NCBI RefSeq assembly: GCF_009712475.1
Contig: NZ_VCJO01000015.1
Location: forward strand, 41,084 to 105,083
Reading direction: 5' to 3'
Origin: Micromonospora sp. CP22
Lineage (GTDB): Bacteria; Actinomycetota; Actinomycetes; Mycobacteriales; Micromonosporaceae
DNA: 64,000 nt
The notes beneath the pieces were generated by a model that had not been told where the DNA came from, made no database searches, and saw nothing but the letters and a program-made list of their open reading frames with translations. A program made the translations under genes and the position numbers. Shown here one piece after another: positions 25,001 through 32,430 of the stretch. Numbering within the stretch: the first letter of the stretch is position 1; every line of letters starts with the position of its first letter.

Positions 25001-27128
25001 CCACGTGCGGGCGTACCTCGGCCAGCTCCTGGTGCCCCTCGGGCAGTTGCAGCCCGAAGTCGTACAACCAGATCCGGCCGTCGACCCGTTCCACCTCGTA
25101 CGGGTGCTCGTCGACGACCTTCACGCCGAGCGAGTGCAGCACCGGCAGCACCGCCGAGAGCATCATCGGCTCGCCGTAGCGGTACACCTTGAACCGGACG
25201 TCGAGCAACTCGTCGACGTTCGGGCCCCGACCGCCGGCGCGCGGTGCCGCCTGCTTACGGAACAGGTGCATCTCCAGCTGGCCGGGCTCCTCCAGCAGCT
25301 CCAGCTTGGCCAGGTCCTTCATCGCCTCGTACGGCGTGTGCCCGTCCTTGTAGCCCTCCGGGAACGCGTCGGCGTACCGGCTGAACAGGTGCTTGGCCTG
25401 CTCGTCGCCGAGCTTGCGTTCCAGCACCAGCCGGTAGTCGTCGTCCCACAACCGGGTGGCGTCGGCCAGCTCCTCGGCCAACAGGTCGGCGTCGATGTCC
25501 CCGGGCGGATTCGTCGGGTCGGTACGCACGATGAAGTGCACCCGGGCCAGCATCGACTCGGTCACCCGGGTGGTGTAGTCCACCCCGACGCCGTTCAGCT
25601 CCCGCAGCAGGATGTCCTGCATGCGCAACCGGTTCTGGGTGGTGAAGCGGTCCCGGGGCAGGTAGATCAGGCAGGAGATGAACCGCCCGTACGCGTCGCG
25701 CCGCAGGAAGACCCGCAGCTGTCGGCGACCGGCCATCCGCAGCACCCCGATGACCGCGTGGTACAGGTCGTCGGTCTTGATCTGGAACAGCTCGTCGCGC
25801 GGGTACGTCTCCAGGATCTGCATCAGATCCTTGCCGGAGTGGCTGCGCAGGCTCAGTCCGGAGCGGTCCAGCACCTCGGCGACCTTGCGCCGGACCACCG
25901 GCAGCTCCTGCACGCTGGTCCGGTACGCGGCGGTGGAGAACAGGCCCAGGAAACGCCGCTCGCCCACCACCTCACCGTTCTCGTCGAAGATCTTGAAGCC
26001 GATGTAGTCGAGGTACGCCGAGCGGTGCACGGTGGCCCGCGAGTTCGCCTTGGTGATGATCAGCAGACGCTTCTCGGTGACCTTCTCGTGCGCCTCGGGC
26101 GTCATCGAGGACAGCGCCCGCGCCTCCGGCGAGTCCTGACGCAGGATGCCCAGCCCGGTGCCGAGCACCGCCTCCAGCGCCGACCCGCCGTCGGCGGAGT
26201 TCGGTACCAGCCGGTACTCCCGGTAGCCGAGGAAGGTGAAGTGGTCGTGCGCGAGCCAGCGCAACAACTCGACCGAGTCGGTGATGTCCTTCTCCGGCAC
26301 CGGTGGCCGGTTGTCACTGGTCCGGGCGGCGGCCAACTCGTCGGCGAGGCTGAGGGCGCGCTGGCGCATCTTCGGCCAGTCCTCGACCGCCTCCCGTACG
26401 TCGGTCAACACCCGCTGCAACTCGCGCCGCAGCTTCTCCCGCTCCTCCGGGTCGCGGACCGGGTCGATCTCGATGTGCATCCAACTCTCGACCAGGTCGC
26501 CGGAGATCGCGTCGTCCGGCTCCACGTCGGCGGCGACCTCGACCAGCCGTCCCAGCGGCTCCCGGCGCACCACCACCAGCGGGTGCACCAGCAGGTGGAC
26601 GTCGAGATGGTGGGTGTTGAGCAGGGCGGTCACCGAATCGACCAGGAACGGCATGTCGTCGGTGACGATCTCGATGACGCTGTGGTGCTGCTCCGCGTCG
26701 GGTGAGTGGATCCGCAGCTTCAACTCACCCGGCACCCGCTGCCGGGCCAGTTCCCGGTGCTCGCGGGCGGCGTCGAGCATCTCCTCGGCGGTGAACCCGA
26801 TCAGCTCCTCGTCGGGCGCGAACCGCCAGAACCGGCTCACCAGGGTCGCCGCGTCGTGGTCGTCGCCGGCCAGCGCCACCGCCTGGGCCACCAGCCGCTC
26901 GGCGTTCGGCACCGGCTCGTCGAGTTCGCCGTCCTCCGATTCGGCGAGCGCCTCCGGCGGCAGCCCGAGATCGTAGAGGGTGTCGATGCTGGAACCGGTC
27001 ATCCCGGTCGCACCTGTGTCTAGCCGACCGAAACCGTCCCCGTCGGTCGCCGTGTCGAAACTGTCGTCCCGGCCGGTCTCAGCCAGCCGGATGTCGGGTT
27101 CCGGGTTGATCGCCGGACGCCGGTCCAT
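22077..27128 (-). CDS. gdh: NAD-specific glutamate dehydrogenase (large, 180-kDa type)
   Basis: Oxidises L-glutamate to 2-oxoglutarate and ammonia with NAD. At about 1683 aa it matches the large actinobacterial type. Long N-terminal ACT-like regulatory segments (residues about 50-680, with DDMPFLVDSVTALLNTHHLD and HDHFTFLGYREYRL) precede the catalytic domain with RGGLRWSDRREDFRTEVLGL, PVGAKGGFVLKQKPGDR, VGDMSGDVFGNGMLLS and ANLGF-like GGNLGFTQHGRIEYA. ATG 27128 fits a GGGGA ribosome site nine bases upstream; GTG 27137 would abut it. A 20-bp perfect palindrome lies immediately upstream. Confidence 0.95.
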   Translation of the reverse strand: MDRRPAINPEPDIRLAETGRDDSFDTATDGDGFGRLDTGATGMTGSSIDTLYDLGLPPEALAESEDGELDEPVPNAERLVAQAVALAGDDHDAATLVSRFWRFAPDEELIGFTAEEMLDAAREHRELARQRVPGELKLRIHSPDAEQHHSVIEIVTDDMPFLVDSVTALLNTHHLDVHLLVHPLVVVRREPLGRLVEVAADVEPDDAISGDLVESWMHIEIDPVRDPEEREKLRRELQRVLTDVREAVEDWPKMRQRALSLADELAAARTSDNRPPVPEKDITDSVELLRWLAHDHFTFLGYREYRLVPNSADGGSALEAVLGTGLGILRQDSPEARALSSMTPEAHEKVTEKRLLIITKANSRATVHRSAYLDYIGFKIFDENGEVVGERRFLGLFSTAAYRTSVQELPVVRRKVAEVLDRSGLSLRSHSGKDLMQILETYPRDELFQIKTDDLYHAVIGVLRMAGRRQLRVFLRRDAYGRFISCLIYLPRDRFTTQNRLRMQDILLRELNGVGVDYTTRVTESMLARVHFIVRTDPTNPPGDIDADLLAEELADATRLWDDDYRLVLERKLGDEQAKHLFSRYADAFPEGYKDGHTPYEAMKDLAKLELLEEPGQLEMHLFRKQAAPRAGGRGPNVDELLDVRFKVYRYGEPMMLSAVLPVLHSLGVKVVDEHPYEVERVDGRIWLYDFGLQLPEGHQELAEVRPHVENAFAAAWRGEAEVDRFNELVLRAGLTWRQVVVLRAYAKYLRQTGTVFSQDYMESTFIAYPHLATLLVQLFEARFEPGPRTAAQREQHGAELVAEINAGLDDVASLDQDRILRSYLSLIQATLRTSFYQKPVGGRPKPYVAFKLDPQAIPELPAPRPKYEIFVYSPRFEGVHLRFGPVARGGLRWSDRREDFRTEVLGLVKAQMVKNAVIVPVGAKGGFVLKQKPGDRDEAVACYKEFVGALLDVTDNIVAGEIVPPEDVVRHDGDDPYMVVAADKGTATFSDTANEISTAHDFWLGDAFASGGSAGYDHKKMGITARGAWESVKRHFRELGHDTQSQDFTVVGVGDMSGDVFGNGMLLSQHIRLMAAFDHRHIFLDPDPDAAASYAERKRLFGLARSTWEDYNAELISEGGGVFPRTAKSVPISPQVRTVLGLDDDVEQLSPQELMKAILTAPVDLFWNGGIGTYVKSSSETNAQVGDKSNDAIRVDGRNLRCRVVGEGGNLGFTQHGRIEYAQAGGRIYTDFIDNAAGVNCSDHEVNIKILLNTAVADGELTLPERDELLAQMTDEVAALVLRDNYDQARAINNSQAQATSLLPVHRRMITALERAGVLNRSLEALPTDEELAVRTETGLTAPEFAVVLAYVKIALEKEILADRLPDEEWTGEVLVNYFPTPMRERFADRMDRHRLRRDIVTTELVNEAINRGGISFVFRVVEETGATAADVIRAYVVVREVFGLRRLWDEVEALDNRIDPELQTNVYLDTRRLLDRAVRWLVTNRRSPIDVPSEIARLRDGITRLLPKMETLFYGSERESIAAHIDSLTERGVPRELAELSTRLMYSFGLLDVVETAAGTGRDVDEVASVYFVLSDRFRVDSLLSKISLLPREDRWQTLARMALRYDLYAALAALTAEVLESTSADLSPQERVQQWEQSNATSIHRAERAMGEFDESRADLAALSVLLRQIRTLVRTSAAT

Positions 27129-27144
27129 CGGTGCCACTCCCCTC

Positions 27145-27164
27145 GACCCACAGCGCTGTGGGTC
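27145..27164. promoter_or_regulatory. 20-bp perfect palindrome at the gdh translation start
   Basis: A perfect palindrome, GACCCACAGCGCTGTGGGTC, ends about five bases before the gdh ribosome site and 17 bp before its ATG. It could be the operator of a dimeric regulator or, in RNA, a hairpin shielding the ribosome site. Which of these applies cannot be told from sequence. Confidence 0.55.
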
Positions 27165-27412
27165 ACTCTGCCGCCAAGCCTAGGCCGACCGCCCGGTTTC
27201 GCCGTCGGCGGACCACCGGCCGGCCATCCGGATCTTCGACGTCGTCCTTTCACCCGTTGCGGTACGAGGTTCGGCCGGGTTCGGAGTACCCCGCCTGAAG
27301 TTGTTCATCACACAGTTACCAGAGCGTCTTTCGCCTGGCCCCGTCCGCCCGGGGCAGTGGCCCGCGCCTCGGCGTACTAGCGTGCGGAGCAGCCGACCAG
27401 AAGGAAGCGCAG

Positions 27413-29368
27413 ATGTACGTCCCACCCCGGCACCGCCGCATCCGGTCGCTCCTGACCGTCACCGTCACCTGCCTGGTCGGCGCGGCCAGCCTGGTCGCCT
27501 GCTCCGGCGAGGACGGCCCGCAGCGCACCGTCGATGCCTTCCTGGAGGGGTGGCGCAAGGGTGACCTGAACGCGGTCGGCTTCGTCGACCCGACCGGCGC
27601 GAAGGTTCCCGCCGCGGACGTCGTCCGGGAGATCCGCGAGCTCTCCGGCGAACTCGTCGACGCCCCGCTCACGCTGACCCGACAGGGCGATCCCGAGGTG
27701 GTCCAGAACACCGCCACCGCCACCGTCCGCGCGGAGTGGACGCTGCCGGGTGGGACGAATTGGACGTACGACCGGCCGGTGCGACTCACCCAGGGCCGCG
27801 ACGACCAGTGGCAGGTGATCTGGGAGCCGCAGATCGTCCAGGAACAGCTCACCCGGGGCGACCGGCTGGGGCTGCGGCGGGACCGGGCAACCCGGGCCGC
27901 CGTGCTCGACGGCGCCGGCGAGCCGATCGTGACGCCACGGGACGTGGTCCGGGTCGGTCTGCAGCCCAACGAGGTGACCGACGTCAAGGCCATGATCCGC
28001 GAGTTGGACGCCGCCTTCCGCGCCATCCGTCCGGCCATCACCCCGCCAGTCGACCTGTCGGACCTCCCCAACCGCCTGAAGGAGGCGAAACCAGACGCCT
28101 TCGTCGAGGTGGTCACCCTGCGCGACGAGGCGTACCGGCAGATCAAGTCACGGATCCACGGCCTGCCGGGGACCAAGTTCCCGACCGACAAGCTGGACCT
28201 CGCACCCACCCGCGAGTTCGCCCGCGCCGTGCTCGGCACCGTCGACCCCGCGTACGCCGAGGACCTCGCCAAGCATCCCGACCGCTACTCAGCCGGCGAC
28301 CTCGTCGGTCACGGTGGGTTGCAGGGCCGCTGGGACGAGCGGCTGCGGGGCGTACCGGGGTTGAGCGTCATCATCAAGCGTCCCGGGCCGAACGGCACGC
28401 TGGAGCCGACCGGCACCGAGGTGTTCCAGCGTGAGGCACAGACCGGCCAGCCGGTGCGCACCACACTCGACGTGGACACTCAGAACGCCGCCGACCGGGC
28501 GCTGCGCGGGGAACGTCGGCGCTCCGCCCTGGTCGCCGTACGGATCACCGACGGTGCCGTGCTCGCCGCCGCCAACGGCCCCGGCGCGGCCGGGGAGAAC
28601 CTCGCCTTCACCGCGCAGGTGCCCCCCGGCTCCACGTTCAAGATGGTCAGCGCGTACGGGCTGGTCGAGCAGGGCGCGGTGACGCCCGACAGCATCGTCG
28701 CCTGCCCGAAGACGTTCACCGTGGACGGACGCTCCTTCAAGAACGCCAACGACTTCTCCCTCGGCGACGTACCGTTCCGGACCGACTTCGCGAAGTCCTG
28801 CAACACGGCCTTCGCCGCGCTCGCGCCCCAGCTCGGCGCCGACGGGCTCGCTGCCGCCGGACGCGCACTGGGCCTGGAGGGCGAGTGGGGGGACCTGGGT
28901 CTCGACGCGTTCACCGGGAAGGTGTCAGCGGGAGGCGGAGCCACCGAACAGGCCGCCGCGGCGATCGGTCAGGGTACGACCCTGGTCAGCCCGCTGGCCA
29001 TGGCCGCAGCGACCGCCGCGGTGGCCAAGGGCCAGTTCGTCCCGCCAAAGCTGCTGTCGGAGCCGGCACCGGAGCAGGCGGCCGAGCCGGGCCCGCAGCT
29101 CAAGCCCGAGGCCGTCACGGCCGTCCGGGAAATGATGCGCGAGGTGGTCACCGCCGGCACCGGCACCGCGCTGCGGGACGTGCCCGGCGGCCCGGTGCAC
29201 GGCAAGACCGGCACCGCCGAGTACGACGACAACCCGAAGAACACCCACGCCTGGTTCGTCGGCTGGCAGGGTGACATCGCGGTCGCGGTCTTCGTCGAGA
29301 AGGGCGGCTCGGGCAGCGGTACCGCGGTACCGATCGCGGAACGCTTCCTGCGTGCTCTCCCCCGCTGA
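27413..29368 (+). CDS. penicillin-binding protein (lipoprotein, PBP2-type transpeptidase)
   Basis: Peptidoglycan transpeptidase of 651 aa, anchored outside the membrane. A lipoprotein signal (LLTVTVTCLVGAASLVACSG, lipobox Cys about residue 28) precedes an NTF2-like MecA_N-type domain (about 35-150), a dimerisation domain, and the transpeptidase domain with the serine motif PPGSTFKM, the second motif KSCNTAF (SxN) and the third motif HGKTGTAEY. ATG 27413 is preceded by AAGGA. The MecA_N-like domain resembles low-affinity PBPs, but no beta-lactam resistance can be claimed from this. Divergent from gdh; the accessory cassette follows. Confidence 0.92.
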   Translation: MYVPPRHRRIRSLLTVTVTCLVGAASLVACSGEDGPQRTVDAFLEGWRKGDLNAVGFVDPTGAKVPAADVVREIRELSGELVDAPLTLTRQGDPEVVQNTATATVRAEWTLPGGTNWTYDRPVRLTQGRDDQWQVIWEPQIVQEQLTRGDRLGLRRDRATRAAVLDGAGEPIVTPRDVVRVGLQPNEVTDVKAMIRELDAAFRAIRPAITPPVDLSDLPNRLKEAKPDAFVEVVTLRDEAYRQIKSRIHGLPGTKFPTDKLDLAPTREFARAVLGTVDPAYAEDLAKHPDRYSAGDLVGHGGLQGRWDERLRGVPGLSVIIKRPGPNGTLEPTGTEVFQREAQTGQPVRTTLDVDTQNAADRALRGERRRSALVAVRITDGAVLAAANGPGAAGENLAFTAQVPPGSTFKMVSAYGLVEQGAVTPDSIVACPKTFTVDGRSFKNANDFSLGDVPFRTDFAKSCNTAFAALAPQLGADGLAAAGRALGLEGEWGDLGLDAFTGKVSAGGGATEQAAAAIGQGTTLVSPLAMAAATAAVAKGQFVPPKLLSEPAPEQAAEPGPQLKPEAVTAVREMMREVVTAGTGTALRDVPGGPVHGKTGTAEYDDNPKNTHAWFVGWQGDIAVAVFVEKGGSGSGTAVPIAERFLRALPR

Positions 29369-29726
29369 AACGAGGTCTCCGCGCACGAAAAAATCGGTCT
29401 GTCGGATGTACGCCAATTGCTTGCCCTGCTAAGAATCGGCTAGCCAGCGGTTGCGTCGAGTTTCCGACCGAGCAGCGCAATACGTGACAGTCCCGAGATG
29501 TGTCCGTTTTCAACGGGCACCCACGTCACTTTGATGCCCTCTCCTTCTCTTCACAGCAGGGTGGTCTCCACTCGAACCGCCCGGTACGGTGCCTGAACGG
29601 GCATGAGCAAGCCATCGTGCGGTGAGTTGGCCAGCGACCAACCGGGGAGTGACATCTCGCCACGACAGCACTCGCTTCTCCTGCCTACAGTCGGCAATTC
29701 CGTACGACCCTCGGCGTGGAGATCAA
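29369..29726. other. 358-bp intergenic region before the three-gene cassette
   Basis: More A/T-rich than surrounding core DNA. It must hold the cassette promoter, but I see no convincing -35/-10 pair. A 62-codon frame from ATG 29603 overlaps the start of the toroid gene and lacks a ribosome site; I treat it as chance. No tRNA, att-like repeat or transposase remnant was seen. Confidence 0.5.
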
Positions 29727-31043
29727 TTGACACAGCCAGCAGCCAGTCTCTCCGGCTCGGAAATAACAGGTGCCATCGACCGCGCACTTGACTGCCTCCG
29801 AGTCAACTTCCGGTCATCCAACAATGCGGCTGGGTGGTATCACTTTCTGGACGATCCCGCGCCGGGCATCACGGCCTCGGCAGTGGGGCTGTTCACCTTC
29901 CGGCTCGCTGCACAGGAATTCGAACGAGTCGACGAGATCATCAAGTATCTAATCGATCATCAAGTCGTCGAACCGCCCGAACGGGCTGGCGGCTGGGCAG
30001 TTCGGACCACCAACGGCTTTCCAATCATTGAGGCCACCGCCTGGGTCGTACGCGCCCTGAGCCCTCCCGGCACCGGCCGGCTCGCCGCCTCGGAGTCCCT
30101 ACGGGAGGGCGTGGACTTCCTCGAACGCAGCCAGAACACCGACTTCGGTTGGGCGTCCTACGCCGGTCAGCCTTCCCGGGTGTTCCACACCGCACTGTGC
30201 ATGCTGGCGCTGCAGGAGTGCGGCGGGCCTCCGTCGGTCATCGACAACGCCAAGAAATGGCTGATCGGGGCTCAGAGCCCGGACGCGCCGGCCTGGGGTC
30301 CACTGCCGGGCACAGCGCCGACCCTGCTGCATACGAGCTTCGCACTGCTCGCCCTCGCCAGGCTCGAAGGCGCGCTCAGCGTGAATACCATCAGCAAGAC
30401 TGCTGACTGGATTCTCGACCGCTTGGTGCCTGGCGAACATGCGGAACGGTCATCGACGGTGGAGGAGTTCGACGTCCCTTATCCCGACGGAACCCGTCAA
30501 CTTGTGTTCCAGAACGCCCTTCCTCATTTCGCCGGCCCCGTCGCCGTCACTGCGCTGCTGACGGCGGGGGTCGATCCCCTGCAACCCAAACTGTTCAGCG
30601 CAGTTTCGGCCATCGTGCGAGACCAGGGAAAGACCGGGGCGTGGGAGCTTCCTCGAAGCCCTCTGAGGGAATCGATCTGGGCGATCTGGCCGTTCGTGTC
30701 GGCGTTGTCCAAAATGCGCGAGGCGCTGTTCGCGGGCCGCACCGGGGAGGTCCAGTTGCTGTATCCCGGTTGCGCCCTCATACAGACCCAGGCCAGCGCC
30801 AAGAAGCTGACCAGCGCCCTGCTCATGCGCAACGTCGTCGTGGGCTGGATGCGCCGCCACCGGCTCGCGTTGGCTCTGTGGCTGATCGGAGTCGGCTACT
30901 CGGTCGGCGCGGCCATCCTGTACTTCGTCCGCGCCGTAGGCCGCACCGAGTTCCTCGTGGGTCTGATTCTTCCCGCGCTGCTGCTCGTCTTTCAACTGGT
31001 GTGGGGCGCTCGCAGTCGGCTACGCGGAGGGCACGGGCCGTGA
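29727..31043 (+). CDS. alpha/alpha-toroid (terpene-cyclase-fold) protein with C-terminal membrane helices
   Basis: About 438 aa. At least four helical repeats of the squalene-cyclase/prenyltransferase type are seen, for example GGWAVRTTNGFPIIEATAWV, FGWASYAGQPSRVFHTALCM, AWGPLPGTAPTLLHTSFALL and TGAWELPRSPLRESIWAIWP. No DxDD catalytic motif is present, so it is probably not a working cyclase. The C-terminus has two membrane helices (LALALWLIGVGYSVGAAILY and LVGLILPALLLVFQLVW). TTG 29727 is chosen because GGAG lies six bases upstream and the frame before it has no family resemblance; GTG 29622 is possible. Its stop overlaps the next start (GTGA). Function unknown. Confidence 0.72.
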   Translation: MTQPAASLSGSEITGAIDRALDCLRVNFRSSNNAAGWYHFLDDPAPGITASAVGLFTFRLAAQEFERVDEIIKYLIDHQVVEPPERAGGWAVRTTNGFPIIEATAWVVRALSPPGTGRLAASESLREGVDFLERSQNTDFGWASYAGQPSRVFHTALCMLALQECGGPPSVIDNAKKWLIGAQSPDAPAWGPLPGTAPTLLHTSFALLALARLEGALSVNTISKTADWILDRLVPGEHAERSSTVEEFDVPYPDGTRQLVFQNALPHFAGPVAVTALLTAGVDPLQPKLFSAVSAIVRDQGKTGAWELPRSPLRESIWAIWPFVSALSKMREALFAGRTGEVQLLYPGCALIQTQASAKKLTSALLMRNVVVGWMRRHRLALALWLIGVGYSVGAAILYFVRAVGRTEFLVGLILPALLLVFQLVWGARSRLRGGHGP

Positions 31044-32428
31044 CCATTGACAGTCCTGAGCCGCGCGACAACTGGCACCCCGCACGAGACCGCGACAAGC
31101 TGAACGGTGAGACCGGCAGACGGTCGGTGAACAGGGTGGCAGGATCGCACACCTGCGAGCTATGCCAGGAGGTGCGACGTAACGCTGCCGCCTCACCGGC
31201 ACCGGTCACCCAACAGCAGCACCGATTGATCATGCGCGAGGCCGGCCTGGACGTCATGGCGGGGCTCGGTTCGCTGGTCCCCGGGTATGCCCTTGTCGTA
31301 CCGCATCGCCACGTCCCCAGCAGCGGGGACCTCTTGCCCGAGGAACGGGACCTGCTGCACCGGACGGCATGCTCGGTCGCGGCACTCATTCAACGGGTGT
31401 TCGACTGCCGCGTGGTGATGGTCGAGCACGGCTCGTCCGGCAAGGAGGCTGGCCAAATTGGCGGCGGGTGTATCACACACTGCCACCTACACCTGTTCCC
31501 GCTACCCCTGGCGGCCGACCCGCAGAGCCTGGTGCCGCCAGGTTCCAGCGCCATCGACGACCTGGAGCCACTAGCTACAGCTGCCTCGCGCCAAGAGAAC
31601 TACTACTTCTGCTCCTGGTTGCCCGCGACGCGCTATCTGAACTTGGAGCCCCCGCCGGTTTCGCAGTACGCGCGTCGCGCCTGGGCACGTCTGATGAACT
31701 TGTCGGATATGTGGGATTGGGCAGCTTTTCCCTACATCGAGAATTGTCGCATCACTGTCAGTGAGCTCCGACGGGACGAGGCACACATGAGGCACACTAC
31801 GGAGATCGATATCCTTAGCGAGACGATCGCCGCCTACGAGGCCAACGCCGTGGGGTACGCGGCTGCCACCAACTCGTTCGCCACCAATTCGACACTGCCC
31901 GGCCAGATCGATGAGCTACTCAAAGCGACCGGGGGGCCGGTGCTTGACGCTGGTGCGGGAGCTGGACGGGACGCTCATCACATGGCCCGGACCGGCCGCT
32001 CTGTGATCGCCCTGGACGCCTCCGCGTCCCTACTCGGGCAGGTGAAGTGGAGCAGCAAGTTCCACCGGGTTGTGGCGGACATGCGGTCCCTCCCTCTCGC
32101 CAACGCCTCCGTCGGTGCCATCTGGTGCTCGGCGGTGCTGCTCCATCTCGGCCAACAAGACCTACAGCGGGCCCTGGACGAACTCCACCGGGTGTTATGG
32201 CGAGGCGGAATCATGCAGGTCTCCGTCAAGGAGGGCCGAGGCATGGTCAGCGAGCCACTAGGGCGATCGGACACGATACGACACTTCTTCCTATACGAAT
32301 TGTCCGAGCTTTGCGCGTTCGCGGACAGTGCCGGCTTCGACATCATTAGAGCGTGGACCGAGGAGGAGGACAGTTCGGGCCAGACGCTACAAAGGTGGGC
32401 AAAGACGCTGCTAAGGAAAATTGACTGA
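31040..32428 (+). CDS. HIT-domain/SAM-methyltransferase fusion protein
   Basis: A 462-aa fusion. Residues about 30-245 form a HIT-family nucleotide-binding domain: HTCELCQEV, GYALVVPHRHVPSSGDLL, MVEHG, and the HxHxHxx active site in GGCITHCHLHLFPLP; then WDWAAFPYIENCRI. Residues about 255-462 form a class I methyltransferase: NAVGYAAATNSF, the SAM motif VLDAGAGAGRDAHHMA, ALDASASLL, and MRSLPLANASVGAIWCSAVL. HIT enzymes hydrolyse or transfer nucleotidyl groups; the methyltransferase substrate is unknown. GTG 31040 overlaps the upstream TGA and has GGAGG nine bases before it, so expression is coupled to the toroid gene. Confidence 0.85.
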   Translation: MTIDSPEPRDNWHPARDRDKLNGETGRRSVNRVAGSHTCELCQEVRRNAAASPAPVTQQQHRLIMREAGLDVMAGLGSLVPGYALVVPHRHVPSSGDLLPEERDLLHRTACSVAALIQRVFDCRVVMVEHGSSGKEAGQIGGGCITHCHLHLFPLPLAADPQSLVPPGSSAIDDLEPLATAASRQENYYFCSWLPATRYLNLEPPPVSQYARRAWARLMNLSDMWDWAAFPYIENCRITVSELRRDEAHMRHTTEIDILSETIAAYEANAVGYAAATNSFATNSTLPGQIDELLKATGGPVLDAGAGAGRDAHHMARTGRSVIALDASASLLGQVKWSSKFHRVVADMRSLPLANASVGAIWCSAVLLHLGQQDLQRALDELHRVLWRGGIMQVSVKEGRGMVSEPLGRSDTIRHFFLYELSELCAFADSAGFDIIRAWTEEEDSSGQTLQRWAKTLLRKID

Positions 32429-32430
32429 AC

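Noticed and set aside
24213..26705. 830-codon plus-strand frame within gdh
   Set aside because: Antisense shadow of the glutamate dehydrogenase; repetitive His/Val/Leu/Arg composition and no ribosome site.
27145..27164. Palindrome considered as a transcription terminator
   Set aside because: It lies upstream of the gdh start, not after a gene, and has no following T-run.
29603..29791. 62-codon frame just before the cassette
   Set aside because: No ribosome site, overlaps the toroid gene's start and has no recognisable content.
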